From Desulfobacterales bacterium (lineage in GTDB: Bacteria; Desulfobacterota; Desulfobacteria; Desulfobacterales; Desulfobacteraceae): a stretch of DNA of 16,610 bases. Positions 1 through 10,348 of the stretch are shown here, piece after piece. The position numbers were made by a program, and so were the translations under genes. The notes beneath the pieces were generated by a model. The model ran no database searches, was not told the origin of the DNA, and saw only the letters and a list, made by a program, of their open reading frames with translations. Every line of letters starts with the position of its first letter. The stretch's first letter is position 1. The stretch is from assembly GCA_022361315.1 (NCBI GenBank), contig JAKSBB010001008.1, positions 1 to 16,610 on the forward strand. The letters are read 5' to 3'.

Positions 1-22
1 CCTGTGTAAGGAGATCAAAGGC

Positions 23-1246
23 GTGGCCTTTAATTTTTTCAAGAAAAAATCAAAAAAAGAAGATGAATCCCAACCGGCCCCGAAGCCGGAAATGGACCCA
101 ACCCGGCCTCATCAAGACGGCCAGATAAAAGAGGAACATATAAAAGAGGAACCTCAGTCGGCGACAGAGAATCAAACACAGTCAGATGAAACTGTCCCCC
201 CGTCTAAGGACGATCATCCTCAAGACCAGAGCAACGTGGTTGAGACAGAACCGGAGAAACCGACGACTTCTTCTGAAAGTAAGACTGCCCCCGTAAATGC
301 GCCCAATGAGGAAGCAAACGCTGAAGATGCAACCCAGCCAAACGAATCCGGCTTGTTTTCAAAACTGAAAAGCGGTCTTTCAAAAACAAGGGATGTTTTA
401 AATACGGACGTCACCGAGTTGTTTTCCCGTTCCACTGCCATCGACGAGGATCTGTTCGAGGAGTTGGAAGAGATGCTGGTGATGTCCGATCTCGGTGTTG
501 ACATTTCCATGGCGATGATGGAGCGGATTCGGAAAAAGGCCAAAAAGCTGGAAACCGCGGATCAATTACGGCAGGTACTCAAGGAAGAACTGCTGGCACT
601 ATTTCCGCCAATGGAAGAAAGTACCCCAACCACCAAACCCCACGTTCTTATGATGGTGGGTGTCAACGGAACCGGGAAAACAACCACCCTGGGCAAACTG
701 GCCACCCGGTATGTGCGTGACGGTAAAAAAGTGCTGATCGCAGCAGCGGATACCTTCAGAGCCGCAGCGATTGAACAGGTTGAGGTTTGGGCCGACCGGG
801 CCGGTGCAGGCATTGTCAAACACCGTGAGGGGGCTGACCCCGCCGCAGTGGCATACGATGCGGTTGAAGCCGGCATCGCCAGAGGGGTTGATATTGTCAT
901 TATCGATACCGCAGGCCGGCTTCACACCCAGAAAAATCTCATGGAAGAGTTGAAAAAAATCAGACGTTCCGTGGATAAGAAGCTCAAAGGTGCCCCCCAT
1001 CAGGTAATGATGGTGATTGACGCCACCACAGGGCAGAATGCCATTTCCCAGGCCAAGATGTTTAATGAGGCGGTGGGGCTGACACACATGGCTGTCACCA
1101 AACTGGACGGTACGGCCAAAGGCGGTATTGTGGCTGCGGTCTCTTCCGGAATGAATCTGCCTATTTCCCATATCGGTGTGGGTGAAGGCGTCGATGATCT
1201 TCAGGATTTTGACGCCAAGCGTTTTATCAATGCGCTTTTTGACTAA
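23..1246 (+). CDS. ftsY: Signal recognition particle receptor FtsY
   Basis: FtsY is the SRP receptor GTPase that docks ribosome-nascent-chain/SRP complexes at the inner membrane for co-translational insertion. The 407-aa protein starts with a lysine-rich patch (FFKKKSKKE), followed by a low-complexity acidic A domain to about residue 108. An amphipathic membrane-targeting helix begins at GLFSKLKSGLSKT (about 110-122), then comes the N domain and the SRP-type GTPase G domain. Visible motifs are the P-loop GVNGTGKTTT (213-222), DTFRAAAIEQ (243-252), DTAGR (295-299), TKLDGTAKGG (359-368) and the C-terminal GVGEGVDDL signature. The start is GTG, supported by AAGGAG at 8-13, nine bases upstream. 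The length is typical of A-domain-bearing FtsY proteins. Identity is secure. Whether a gene ends just upstream (TAA at 7-9) cannot be decided from 22 bases. Confidence 0.97.
   Translation: MAFNFFKKKSKKEDESQPAPKPEMDPTRPHQDGQIKEEHIKEEPQSATENQTQSDETVPPSKDDHPQDQSNVVETEPEKPTTSSESKTAPVNAPNEEANAEDATQPNESGLFSKLKSGLSKTRDVLNTDVTELFSRSTAIDEDLFEELEEMLVMSDLGVDISMAMMERIRKKAKKLETADQLRQVLKEELLALFPPMEESTPTTKPHVLMMVGVNGTGKTTTLGKLATRYVRDGKKVLIAAADTFRAAAIEQVEVWADRAGAGIVKHREGADPAAVAYDAVEAGIARGVDIVIIDTAGRLHTQKNLMEELKKIRRSVDKKLKGAPHQVMMVIDATTGQNAISQAKMFNEAVGLTHMAVTKLDGTAKGGIVAAVSSGMNLPISHIGVGEGVDDLQDFDAKRFINALFD
125..152 (+). repeat. 13-bp direct repeat inside the ftsY acidic domain
   Basis: ATAAAAGAGGAAC occurs at 125-137 and again at 140-152, a period of 15 bp. 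The period is a multiple of three, so it encodes an in-frame pentapeptide duplication (IKEEH IKEEP) in the disordered acidic A domain. It looks like a recent slippage or duplication event in a region under weak sequence constraint. Confidence 0.7.
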
Positions 1247-1269
1247 ACAGTTAAGTACACGTTCCCTAT

Positions 1270-1299
1270 TGATTATATCTGAGTTGATAATATCTGAGC
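1270..1299 (+). repeat. Imperfect 15-bp tandem repeat in the ftsY-acetyltransferase gap
   Basis: TGATTATATCTGAGT (1270-1284) is followed directly by TGATAATATCTGAGC (1285-1299), with two mismatches. The repeat lies in the 68-nt gap between ftsY and the downstream acetyltransferase, just before its ribosome-binding site (GAGGT at 1304-1308). It could be a pair of protein-binding half-sites or a simple duplication. No convincing promoter could be assembled from it. Confidence 0.55.
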
Positions 1300-1314
1300 A
1301 ATAGAGGTCAGCAT

Positions 1315-2241
1315 ATGCGGGTAAAAAAAGTACGTGCGGATCAAGAAGAGGTGAAGGCACTCATCCTTAAGCTTGACGCTTATCAGGCTGAACTTTACCC
1401 GGCGGAAAGCAACCACCTGGATGACACGTCCACCCTGTTGCAGGATAACGTGGACATGATCGGGGTTATGGTTCCCGTTGAAGATCGACAGAAAGACCAG
1501 CAGGAAAAGCGTCAGGATGCCCTGGCCGGCATCGGTGCCGTAAAATATCTGGACGGATATGCGGAAATTAAACGGATGTATGTCTCAGAGAACCACCGCA
1601 AAAAGGGAATCGCTAGGTACCTGCTCCAACAGCTGGAATATCTGGCTGCTGCCCGATCACTTTCTATTGTCCGCCTGGAAACCGGTATCCATCAGGGTGC
1701 TGCCATAGACCTCTACAAGCGGGCCGGATTCTCAAATATTCCCCCCTTCGGAGCGTATTCGGAGGATCCTTTAAGTGTGTTTATGGAAAAAGCGATACCA
1801 CCCGTAAAGACCGATTTGCGCATTTCGTCCTTTGCAGAGGGCTATCGCAGCCAGGTGATTGATTTGTGGCAGACATGCGGCCTTACAGTACCCTGGAATG
1901 ATCCGGATCGCGACATTCAACGCAAGCTGGATCATTCTCCGGACCTGTTTTTTCTCGCATTGCTGGGTGACAGGGTTATCGGTACGTGTATGGCAGGGTA
2001 TGACGGACATCGGGGATGGTTCTACTATCTGGGGGTCCTGCCGGAATTCAGAAGACTTGGGATTGCCGGAGAGATGATCCGGCACGGTGAATTCTGTCTG
2101 ACCAAAATGGGTTGCCCAAAAATAAATCTCATGGTGCGGCAAACCAACACCAAGGTTATCGGATTTTATAAATCAGAGGGCTATACGGATGACCCTGTTA
2201 GCGTACTGAGCAAGCGTTTGATCCCCGACACCGACGGCTGA
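1315..2241 (+). CDS. Two-domain GNAT acetyltransferase with YpeA-like C-terminal half
   Basis: The 308-aa protein holds two GNAT N-acetyltransferase folds in tandem. In the first (about 1-160), HRKKGIARYLL (94-104) is the acetyl-CoA pyrophosphate-binding loop and helix, and LYKRAGF (133-139) is the usual C-terminal GNAT strand region. In the second (about 167-308), FRRLGIAGEMI (245-255) is the loop. Its segments LWQTCGLTVPWNDP (184-197), GYDGHRGWFYYLGV (228-241) and GCPKINLMV (266-274) closely match the E. coli YpeA type, in which the WNDP and GYDGHRG blocks are characteristic. A single-domain YpeA is about 140 aa, so this is a fusion. The substrate is unknown and a protein or small-molecule amine is possible. 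The ATG is preceded by GAGGT six bases upstream. It lies 68 nt after ftsY on the same strand and ends 35 nt from a convergent kinase gene. Confidence 0.88.
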   Translation: MRVKKVRADQEEVKALILKLDAYQAELYPAESNHLDDTSTLLQDNVDMIGVMVPVEDRQKDQQEKRQDALAGIGAVKYLDGYAEIKRMYVSENHRKKGIARYLLQQLEYLAAARSLSIVRLETGIHQGAAIDLYKRAGFSNIPPFGAYSEDPLSVFMEKAIPPVKTDLRISSFAEGYRSQVIDLWQTCGLTVPWNDPDRDIQRKLDHSPDLFFLALLGDRVIGTCMAGYDGHRGWFYYLGVLPEFRRLGIAGEMIRHGEFCLTKMGCPKINLMVRQTNTKVIGFYKSEGYTDDPVSVLSKRLIPDTDG

Positions 2242-2276
2242 GACTTCGCCTTTAGGCTTCATCAGATTCAACGTTT

Positions 2277-4514
2277 TCAGGATTCATGCCGCCCATCGAA
2301 TATTTCCCTTAATTTAATGGCAAGTTCCGTCATGACCAGGGGTTTATGAATGACGCTGACAACGGCAGAATGCCCCCCTTCCGAGAATACTTTGTCACTG
2401 AATCCCGTACAGATCACGACGGGGATATCCTTGCGAATTTCCGTCACGGCCTCTGCCAACCTGTCTCCGGTCATCAGAGGCATGGTCATATCCGTCAGTA
2501 CCAGATCAAACCGGTCCGGTGATTCTCGAAAAAGCGCCAAAGCCTCCGGACCGGATTCGGCACGGCTCACCTGGTACCCCAGGCGGGATATAATACGGTG
2601 CTCCACTTTCAAAACCGCCGGTTCATCGTCCACAAGGAGGATGTGTTCATTGCCCCCCGGCATTGACGGTTTTGTGGCCTCAACGCCCTTATCTATATCC
2701 ATTTGACCTGCCGCAGGAAGAAACACATCAATATGGGTGCCCTTATCCGGCGTACTCTCAACACTAATTTTTCCCCTGTAACCCGTGACAATGCCGTGGA
2801 CCATGGAAAGCCCTAATCCCGTTCCTTTTTGATTCTGGCGGGTGGTAAAAAAGGGATCGAAAATTTTTTCCACAACCTCCGGTGTCATGCCCACACCTGT
2901 GTCAGTGATGGAGATTTTGAGATATTCGCCGGAAGACAGGCTAGACTCCTCTGCTTCCTCAGAGGTCAGTGATACGGATGCCAAATAGACCCCAAGCGTT
3001 CCGCCGCTGTCTTCCATTGCATGGAAGGCGTTGGTCATTAGATTCAGAACAACCTGGTGAATCTGAGTTTGATCCGCAAAAATGCTGGGGCAGGTTTCCG
3101 GAATATCGGCCTCAATGGAAATGGTGGTGGGAATGGTTGAACGCAGCAGTTTCAGGGCCTCTTTTAAGATGGGCTGAACCTGGATTCGTTTTATTTCCTG
3201 CTCTCCCTGTTTTGAAAATGTGAGAATTTGATGTACCAGATCCCTTGCCCTGACAGCACCGGCAAAAATTTCATCCAGATGGGACCGCAGGGGGCTCTGC
3301 TCGGGGATATCTTCCATTAGAATTTCAGTATTCCCCATAATCGGAACCAGCAGATTATTGAAGTCATGGGCAATACCGCCGGCAAGTGTACCGATGGACT
3401 CCATCTTCTGGGACTGCCTGAGTTTTTCTTCCAGACGGTGTCGTTTTTCCTCTTCCCGGTTTCTTCTCGTAATGTCCCGTAGAAATAAGAAACATTTGTG
3501 ATCGGGACTGAATGTCGCTGAAATTTCAAAATGGATGTCCTGCCCGTTATTGCACCGGTGAACACTTTCAAACCGATGGGAGCCGGATGACCGAATGGTC
3601 TTAAGCCAGTCATCGATGACGTCTGGAGATTCTGTGGCCAAATCATGGAAAGACAGGTTTAGCAGATGGTTCCTGTTATATCCTGTAAAGTCAGAATAGG
3701 CCTTGTTGACATCCAATAGTTTACCGTTGTCATCGGTAATCCAAAACCCGTCAATGGCAGTTTCAATGGTCTGGCGGTATACTGCCTCCTTTTCTCTGAT
3801 ATTCCTGATATCCTTTGTTACCTGGGATTGCATGGTATTTACGGCAGTTACAAGGTCGTCCAGCTCATCCCGGCGGAAGAACACCCTTTCAGAACGTCTT
3901 AATACAAAAGGAGCGTTGTCTTTTTCCGTAAACGTCAGGCGGCGTGAGAAACGCCCCAGATCCATCAGATGACGAATAACCAGCCGGTAAATGATGTATA
4001 GAATAAAGAAGGAAACCAGAAACGTTTTGATGCCCTGGCTGACGAATATATAAATGATCCGTTTGACAAGCCGGTCGTAAATGCCGGAAAGGCTTGCAAC
4101 CGCCTTGAGATGACCGATGGGTTTTGCGACCTTTCCGTCGTTATAAATCATCTGAAATTCTTTGGTGAGCCGGCCGACGCCGTCGGGTTCATTACCGGCC
4201 CTGAAAATCACTGTATCCGCTTCCCGAATTTCAAGATAAACGATATCTCTATGGCTCAAGGCATCTTTTAGCACCACCGTAATCTGGTCATCATCCAGCT
4301 TCCAGAGACTGGATGTCAGCGTTTCAAGATACCCCTGTTTGATGCCCACCAATTGAGATTCGACTTCATTTAGGTCGGTTTTATACTCGATAAAAATCTG
4401 AGCTCCGGATAGAAGCAGCGTAACCAGAGAGCTGAACAATAGAATATAGGTTAATTGCCGGACCGCCAGTGGTCCTTTCCAGCCTTTATTGAAAAATGAG
4501 GTCCGTTTTGGCAT
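2277..4514 (-). CDS. Membrane-bound hybrid sensor histidine kinase (PAS, HisKA, HATPase, REC)
   Basis: This is a hybrid kinase of about 745 aa. The order is: TM1 (about 23-43); a periplasmic sensor of about 108 residues that I cannot assign to a named family; TM2 (about 153-180); a degenerate HAMP-like linker; a PAS domain (about 245-350, ending LFLRDITRR); and HisKA with the phospho-acceptor in GGIAHDFNN (His near 383). The ATPase domain has an N box (NLMTNAFHAM), DTGVGM and GTGLGLS. The C-terminal receiver (about 622-740) has the acidic pair in LLVDDEP, phospho-Asp in LTDMTMP (near 675), Thr in ICTGFSD and Lys in HKP, so it is intact. There is no DNA-binding output domain and no response regulator beside it. 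I chose ATG at 4514 over the adjacent TTG at 4517. Its Shine-Dalgarno is weak, so it may depend on translation of the binding-protein gene 17 nt upstream. Confidence 0.92.
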   Translation of the reverse strand: MPKRTSFFNKGWKGPLAVRQLTYILLFSSLVTLLLSGAQIFIEYKTDLNEVESQLVGIKQGYLETLTSSLWKLDDDQITVVLKDALSHRDIVYLEIREADTVIFRAGNEPDGVGRLTKEFQMIYNDGKVAKPIGHLKAVASLSGIYDRLVKRIIYIFVSQGIKTFLVSFFILYIIYRLVIRHLMDLGRFSRRLTFTEKDNAPFVLRRSERVFFRRDELDDLVTAVNTMQSQVTKDIRNIREKEAVYRQTIETAIDGFWITDDNGKLLDVNKAYSDFTGYNRNHLLNLSFHDLATESPDVIDDWLKTIRSSGSHRFESVHRCNNGQDIHFEISATFSPDHKCFLFLRDITRRNREEEKRHRLEEKLRQSQKMESIGTLAGGIAHDFNNLLVPIMGNTEILMEDIPEQSPLRSHLDEIFAGAVRARDLVHQILTFSKQGEQEIKRIQVQPILKEALKLLRSTIPTTISIEADIPETCPSIFADQTQIHQVVLNLMTNAFHAMEDSGGTLGVYLASVSLTSEEAEESSLSSGEYLKISITDTGVGMTPEVVEKIFDPFFTTRQNQKGTGLGLSMVHGIVTGYRGKISVESTPDKGTHIDVFLPAAGQMDIDKGVEATKPSMPGGNEHILLVDDEPAVLKVEHRIISRLGYQVSRAESGPEALALFRESPDRFDLVLTDMTMPLMTGDRLAEAVTEIRKDIPVVICTGFSDKVFSEGGHSAVVSVIHKPLVMTELAIKLREIFDGRHES

Positions 4515-4531
4515 CAAATCGTCCGGTTGGT

Positions 4532-5326
4532 TTATAACGCTGATTTTGAAACTGGTACCGGATCATAGCCGCCGCGTTTCAATCTGTCCAGCATTTCCCG
4601 GTAGATGCCGGTGAGACGAATATGTTTGAGTCCCCGGTTAAAGCGTTCCAGAATGTGTTTATTCTCAGGTATGGCTTTTGACAGGATCAATGCGTACCGA
4701 CGGGTTTGAATTATCGTCGGGGACATGGTGATCTGCGCCTGCTGGGTCGGCGTCAATGTGGTCCGGATCAGAAATTCTCCCACTGCGGACACCTGCGGAA
4801 TCGCATGTATCCGCTTCTTCAATAGGCGGCGGTACAGGTTTTCATATGTCCCCGTTCGTTCAATGGTTATAATCCCCTGGTCTTCTGCGGCTTTGAAAGC
4901 AGGATACACCGTATGAAGTGTCCCCCCGATTCTGACATCCTGAAGATCTTCTGGACGTTGCCATTCTAACTTGAAGGATTTAAGATGAAACAGGTATTCG
5001 CTGTCGGTGACGACGGTATCTGAAAAGAAAAAATCCCTGGCCCGCTCCGGTGTGTAGACCCAAACAGCGCTGCCGTGCCAGTCCCCCTGCCTTGCCAGTT
5101 TAAATGCACGTTTCCATGGATAGAAACCGTATTCAACAGAGAGTCCCGCCGCATCAAAGGCCGCCCTGACCACATCCGAAGCAAACCCGTTCTCCGGCAG
5201 ATGTTCGGATAAATAAGGGGCCCACTCACCATTGGTTATCTTTACCGTTTCTGCATGCGAGCTCTGACATGCCAGGAACAGGATAACAACCACATAAAAA
5301 GCCGTGTGAACGCGTTGCCGTTTCAT
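4532..5326 (-). CDS. Secreted amino-acid-type solute-binding protein (SBP_bac_3-like)
   Basis: The 264-aa protein has an N-terminal signal sequence: basic MKRQR, hydrophobic core FYVVVILFLAC, and probable signal peptidase I cleavage after SSHA near residue 25. FLAC is a poor lipobox, so lipidation is possible but less likely. The mature part resembles family 3 extracellular solute-binding proteins (HisJ-like, often short orphan forms): NGEWAPYLSE at the start of lobe 1, FYPWKRAFKLARQGDWHGSA, FFFSDTVV and a return strand with RRYALILSK. No permease or ATPase gene is adjacent. The next gene, 17 nt downstream, is a membrane hybrid kinase with a periplasmic domain, so the likely job is ligand delivery to a sensor. 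The ATG has a strong AAGGAGG at 5331-5337. It follows ligA by 32 nt and may be co-transcribed with it. The ligand cannot be read from the sequence. Confidence 0.85.
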   Translation of the reverse strand: MKRQRVHTAFYVVVILFLACQSSHAETVKITNGEWAPYLSEHLPENGFASDVVRAAFDAAGLSVEYGFYPWKRAFKLARQGDWHGSAVWVYTPERARDFFFSDTVVTDSEYLFHLKSFKLEWQRPEDLQDVRIGGTLHTVYPAFKAAEDQGIITIERTGTYENLYRRLLKKRIHAIPQVSAVGEFLIRTTLTPTQQAQITMSPTIIQTRRYALILSKAIPENKHILERFNRGLKHIRLTGIYREMLDRLKRGGYDPVPVSKSAL

Positions 5327-5358
5327 GGCCCCTCCTTTATATTGCGAATGCTGTGCGT

Positions 5359-8168
<2,810 letters not shown>

Positions 8169-8394
8169 CCTTAACCTCGTCGATGATGTCGTACAACCAC
8201 ATGATATCTTCCACTGAAAGGCGTCCGGCTTTTGTGGGGGCCCGGTCAGATCCGTCTTTTTTCTTGAGGATTCTGGGGCCCACCTGCACCTTGGGTTCTC
8301 CCTCACCATACTGCTGAATTGAGATGATCAAACCGGTTTCATCGTTTTTCCACTCTGCAATCTTTTTATCTTTATCAGGATCGTAGCCTGCCAT

Positions 8395-8484
8395 GGGATC
8401 TCCTTTGTTTTACATGTTAATTAAAGTGAAATAGTTGCTTCGTTGCCGATACCTCGGTAATGAAGAAAAATGAGTTGTTCAATG
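8395..8484 (-). other. 90-nt gap before the 85-aa gene; possible sub-operon boundary
   Basis: This is the longest non-coding gap inside the - strand run between recO and ligA. It is AT-rich near the 85-aa start, which would suit a promoter, but I could not assemble a convincing -35/-10 pair. A 4-bp hairpin (CCGA/TCGG with a TACC loop, near 8450-8461) is too weak, and lacks the T-run, to be called a terminator. Confidence 0.4.
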
Positions 8485-9546
8485 CTATGCCAATTCCGGA
8501 TCTTCCATACGAATTCCGGTGGTATCAATGGATGTGTCTAACAGGCGGCCGTTTTCTACCCCCTCCAGAATATCCCGCCATTCGGCGCTGAGGGTCTGGA
8601 TACAGTCTTGTTCACCAACAGCCCACAGACATCCCCCGCCGCCTGCGCCAGTAAATCTGGCTCCGCAATGCGCCGCCTTGGCCTTTTCAAACATTCTTTT
8701 ACCGGTCTTGTCAAGCACTTCGGGGGTTAATTTACCTCTGACTTCGGTTTCCCGTACCATCAATTCACCGGCAACTCCGTACCGGCCGGAGGCCAGGGCT
8801 GTGTGAAAGTCGCGAGTAATGTCGGCAATCTGCTCAAACTGATGATACGCCACCCCTGATTTGAACATCTTTACCCATTGGCCGTTGATATCTTTGGACT
8901 CATGGGGGATGCCGCAATAGGCCACCAGGATATGGGTGTTGAGCTCTTTTATCCGGTTTTCCAGGTCATCCCTGAAAACGGGTACCCGGTCAAACAGGGG
9001 GCCGTTTTCACCGAATTTCCACTCCCACAGGTTTGCACCGCCGAAAGCCGCAGCGGTTTGATCCTGCATACCGCAGGGTACACCGGCAACCGAAGATTCG
9101 ATATAATGGGCCAGCCAGGAGACGTGTTCCGGAGAGACCTCTTTCTTAAGGGCGGCGTAAAAGGCGGCTGCTACGGCCACGGCGGCGGACGATGAGCCCC
9201 CAAGTGCACTTCTCGGAGGGGAGCCGGATTCAATGTGAACATGGACCCCATGGGCATCGAAATATCTTGCAACGGCAAACATCAGTCCCAGTGGGTGATC
9301 GATGCCGGCTTCATTGTGAGCCTGTTCCACCGGGTCAAACCCCCTGGAAGAGATCTTGATCCGTCCAGATTCCCAGGGGGAAAGGGTAACGCGGGTCCGC
9401 ATATCCAGGGCCAGATTGAGCGTGGCAGGCCGCTTATGCTTAAGGGCCAGATAAAAGGTGGAGATATCTAAAGTCCCGCCAAAATCCACCCGGCAGGGTA
9501 CGGAAACGGCAATTGTCGAATTTGATAATATTGGATTAAAGTTCAT
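8485..9546 (-). CDS. GHMP-family sugar kinase, HddA-like
   Basis: GHMP kinases phosphorylate sugars or isoprenoid alcohols with ATP. This 353-aa protein has motif 1 (VPCRVDFGGTLD, about 16-27), the ATP-binding motif 2 PPRSALGGSSSAAVA (110-124) and motif 3 ARFTGAGGGGCLWAVG near residue 300. The block CGMQDQTAAAFGGANLW (158-174) is most like D-glycero-D-manno-heptose 7-phosphate kinase (HddA), whose equivalent reads QDQYAAAFGG, rather than galactokinase or mevalonate kinase. No other heptose or LPS genes are in the window, so the substrate is open: heptose 7-phosphate, another sugar, or a distinct GHMP substrate. The ATG overlaps the recO stop by four bases (ATGA, 9543-9546), and AGGA lies about five bases upstream within recO, so the two are translationally coupled. 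Confidence 0.87.
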   Translation of the reverse strand: MNFNPILSNSTIAVSVPCRVDFGGTLDISTFYLALKHKRPATLNLALDMRTRVTLSPWESGRIKISSRGFDPVEQAHNEAGIDHPLGLMFAVARYFDAHGVHVHIESGSPPRSALGGSSSAAVAVAAAFYAALKKEVSPEHVSWLAHYIESSVAGVPCGMQDQTAAAFGGANLWEWKFGENGPLFDRVPVFRDDLENRIKELNTHILVAYCGIPHESKDINGQWVKMFKSGVAYHQFEQIADITRDFHTALASGRYGVAGELMVRETEVRGKLTPEVLDKTGKRMFEKAKAAHCGARFTGAGGGGCLWAVGEQDCIQTLSAEWRDILEGVENGRLLDTSIDTTGIRMEDPELA

Positions 9547-10322
9547 CTGTCCTGTCTCAAACGGTTTAAAAAGGCCAGACTCCTGAATTCCCTTCCGATA
9601 TGGAACGGAATAAAGGATTCAAGCAGAATTTCTCCCTCCCTGATGGCCATTGGTGAGAATTTTATCCGGTCCGCGCGGGTGATTTCCGTGCCGTTTATCC
9701 AGGCCAGCTGCTTGAGTGTGCCTTTGGATATTTCCATTCCGAATCTGGATGCATGCCCCCTGCATTGGCCACAGATGACCCTGCCTTCCTTAAAATCAAA
9801 CCGAAGCCTGTTCTGGTGAATGTCATCAAGCTCTTTTTCGCAATGGGCACAATGATCGAGTATTGGGGCAAAACCTGAACTCCCCATAAATCGAATCTGG
9901 TACATCAAATTCACCACCTCCGGCCGGATATCCGACCGCGTCAGCGTGTCCAGTGAGAAGTAAAGCAAATCGTACAGTTCGGTCTGGGGCTTTCCCTCTT
10001 CAAGCCATAGGGTCATCATTTCAACCCAGTAGGACGCATAGGCGGTTTTCCACAAATCGTATCGGATGGCTGCAAATCCGTTGTCCAGATCTGACTGGGT
10101 CATGATAACCAGTCCATCTTTATTTTTTTTGGGAAAAGCGCAGTGGATATGGTTAGCGGAAAAAAGATCAAGGGCACCTGAGAATCTTCTGACACTTTGT
10201 TTGGCATTTTTGGCGATGACCGGAAGCTTCCCCCTGTCCCGGGTTAAAAAAGTGATAATGAAATCATAATCACCGTATTCGGTTTTCCGCAGGAGAATGG
10301 CATCTGTACTGAAATTCGCCAT
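9543..10322 (-). CDS. recO: DNA repair protein RecO
   Basis: RecO works with RecR and RecF to load RecA on SSB-coated single strands and anneals complementary strands. The protein is 259 aa from the chosen ATG, typical for the family. Its N-terminal OB fold opens FSTDAILLRKTEYGDYDFII, with the usual LTRDRGKLPVIAKNAK. A helical domain follows with a four-Cys zinc site (CAHC at 158-161 and CGQC at 184-187). The open frame extends upstream to 10550, but that extra 76 residues is antisense-like translation of the mgtE 3' end in another frame and is unlike RecO, so I start at 10322. The Shine-Dalgarno is weak (TTAGG-type). It lies 26 nt after mgtE and overlaps the downstream kinase by 4 nt. Confidence 0.95.
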   Translation of the reverse strand: MANFSTDAILLRKTEYGDYDFIITFLTRDRGKLPVIAKNAKQSVRRFSGALDLFSANHIHCAFPKKNKDGLVIMTQSDLDNGFAAIRYDLWKTAYASYWVEMMTLWLEEGKPQTELYDLLYFSLDTLTRSDIRPEVVNLMYQIRFMGSSGFAPILDHCAHCEKELDDIHQNRLRFDFKEGRVICGQCRGHASRFGMEISKGTLKQLAWINGTEITRADRIKFSPMAIREGEILLESFIPFHIGREFRSLAFLNRLRQDR

Positions 10323-10348
10323 AAAACGCCTAAATCCTAATTCATTTC

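Noticed and set aside
599..1360. 253-codon open frame antisense to ftsY
   Set aside because: It lies opposite an unmistakable ftsY G domain, its composition (many His, Cys, Gly) is typical of an antisense shadow, and it has no recognisable domain.
2242..2276. Possible bidirectional terminator between the convergent acetyltransferase and kinase genes
   Set aside because: The only palindrome (GCCTTTAGGC) has a 3-4 bp stem with almost no loop and no T-run on either strand.
8169..8309. Upstream extension of the phosphorylase reading frame (47 extra residues)
   Set aside because: It overlaps the 85-aa gene in another frame, does not look like the family N-terminus, and ATG 8168 has its own GAGG ribosome-binding site.
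8450..8461. Hairpin CCGA-TACC-TCGG after the sugar-kinase gene
   Set aside because: A 4-bp stem without a T-run does not support a terminator or a structured RNA.
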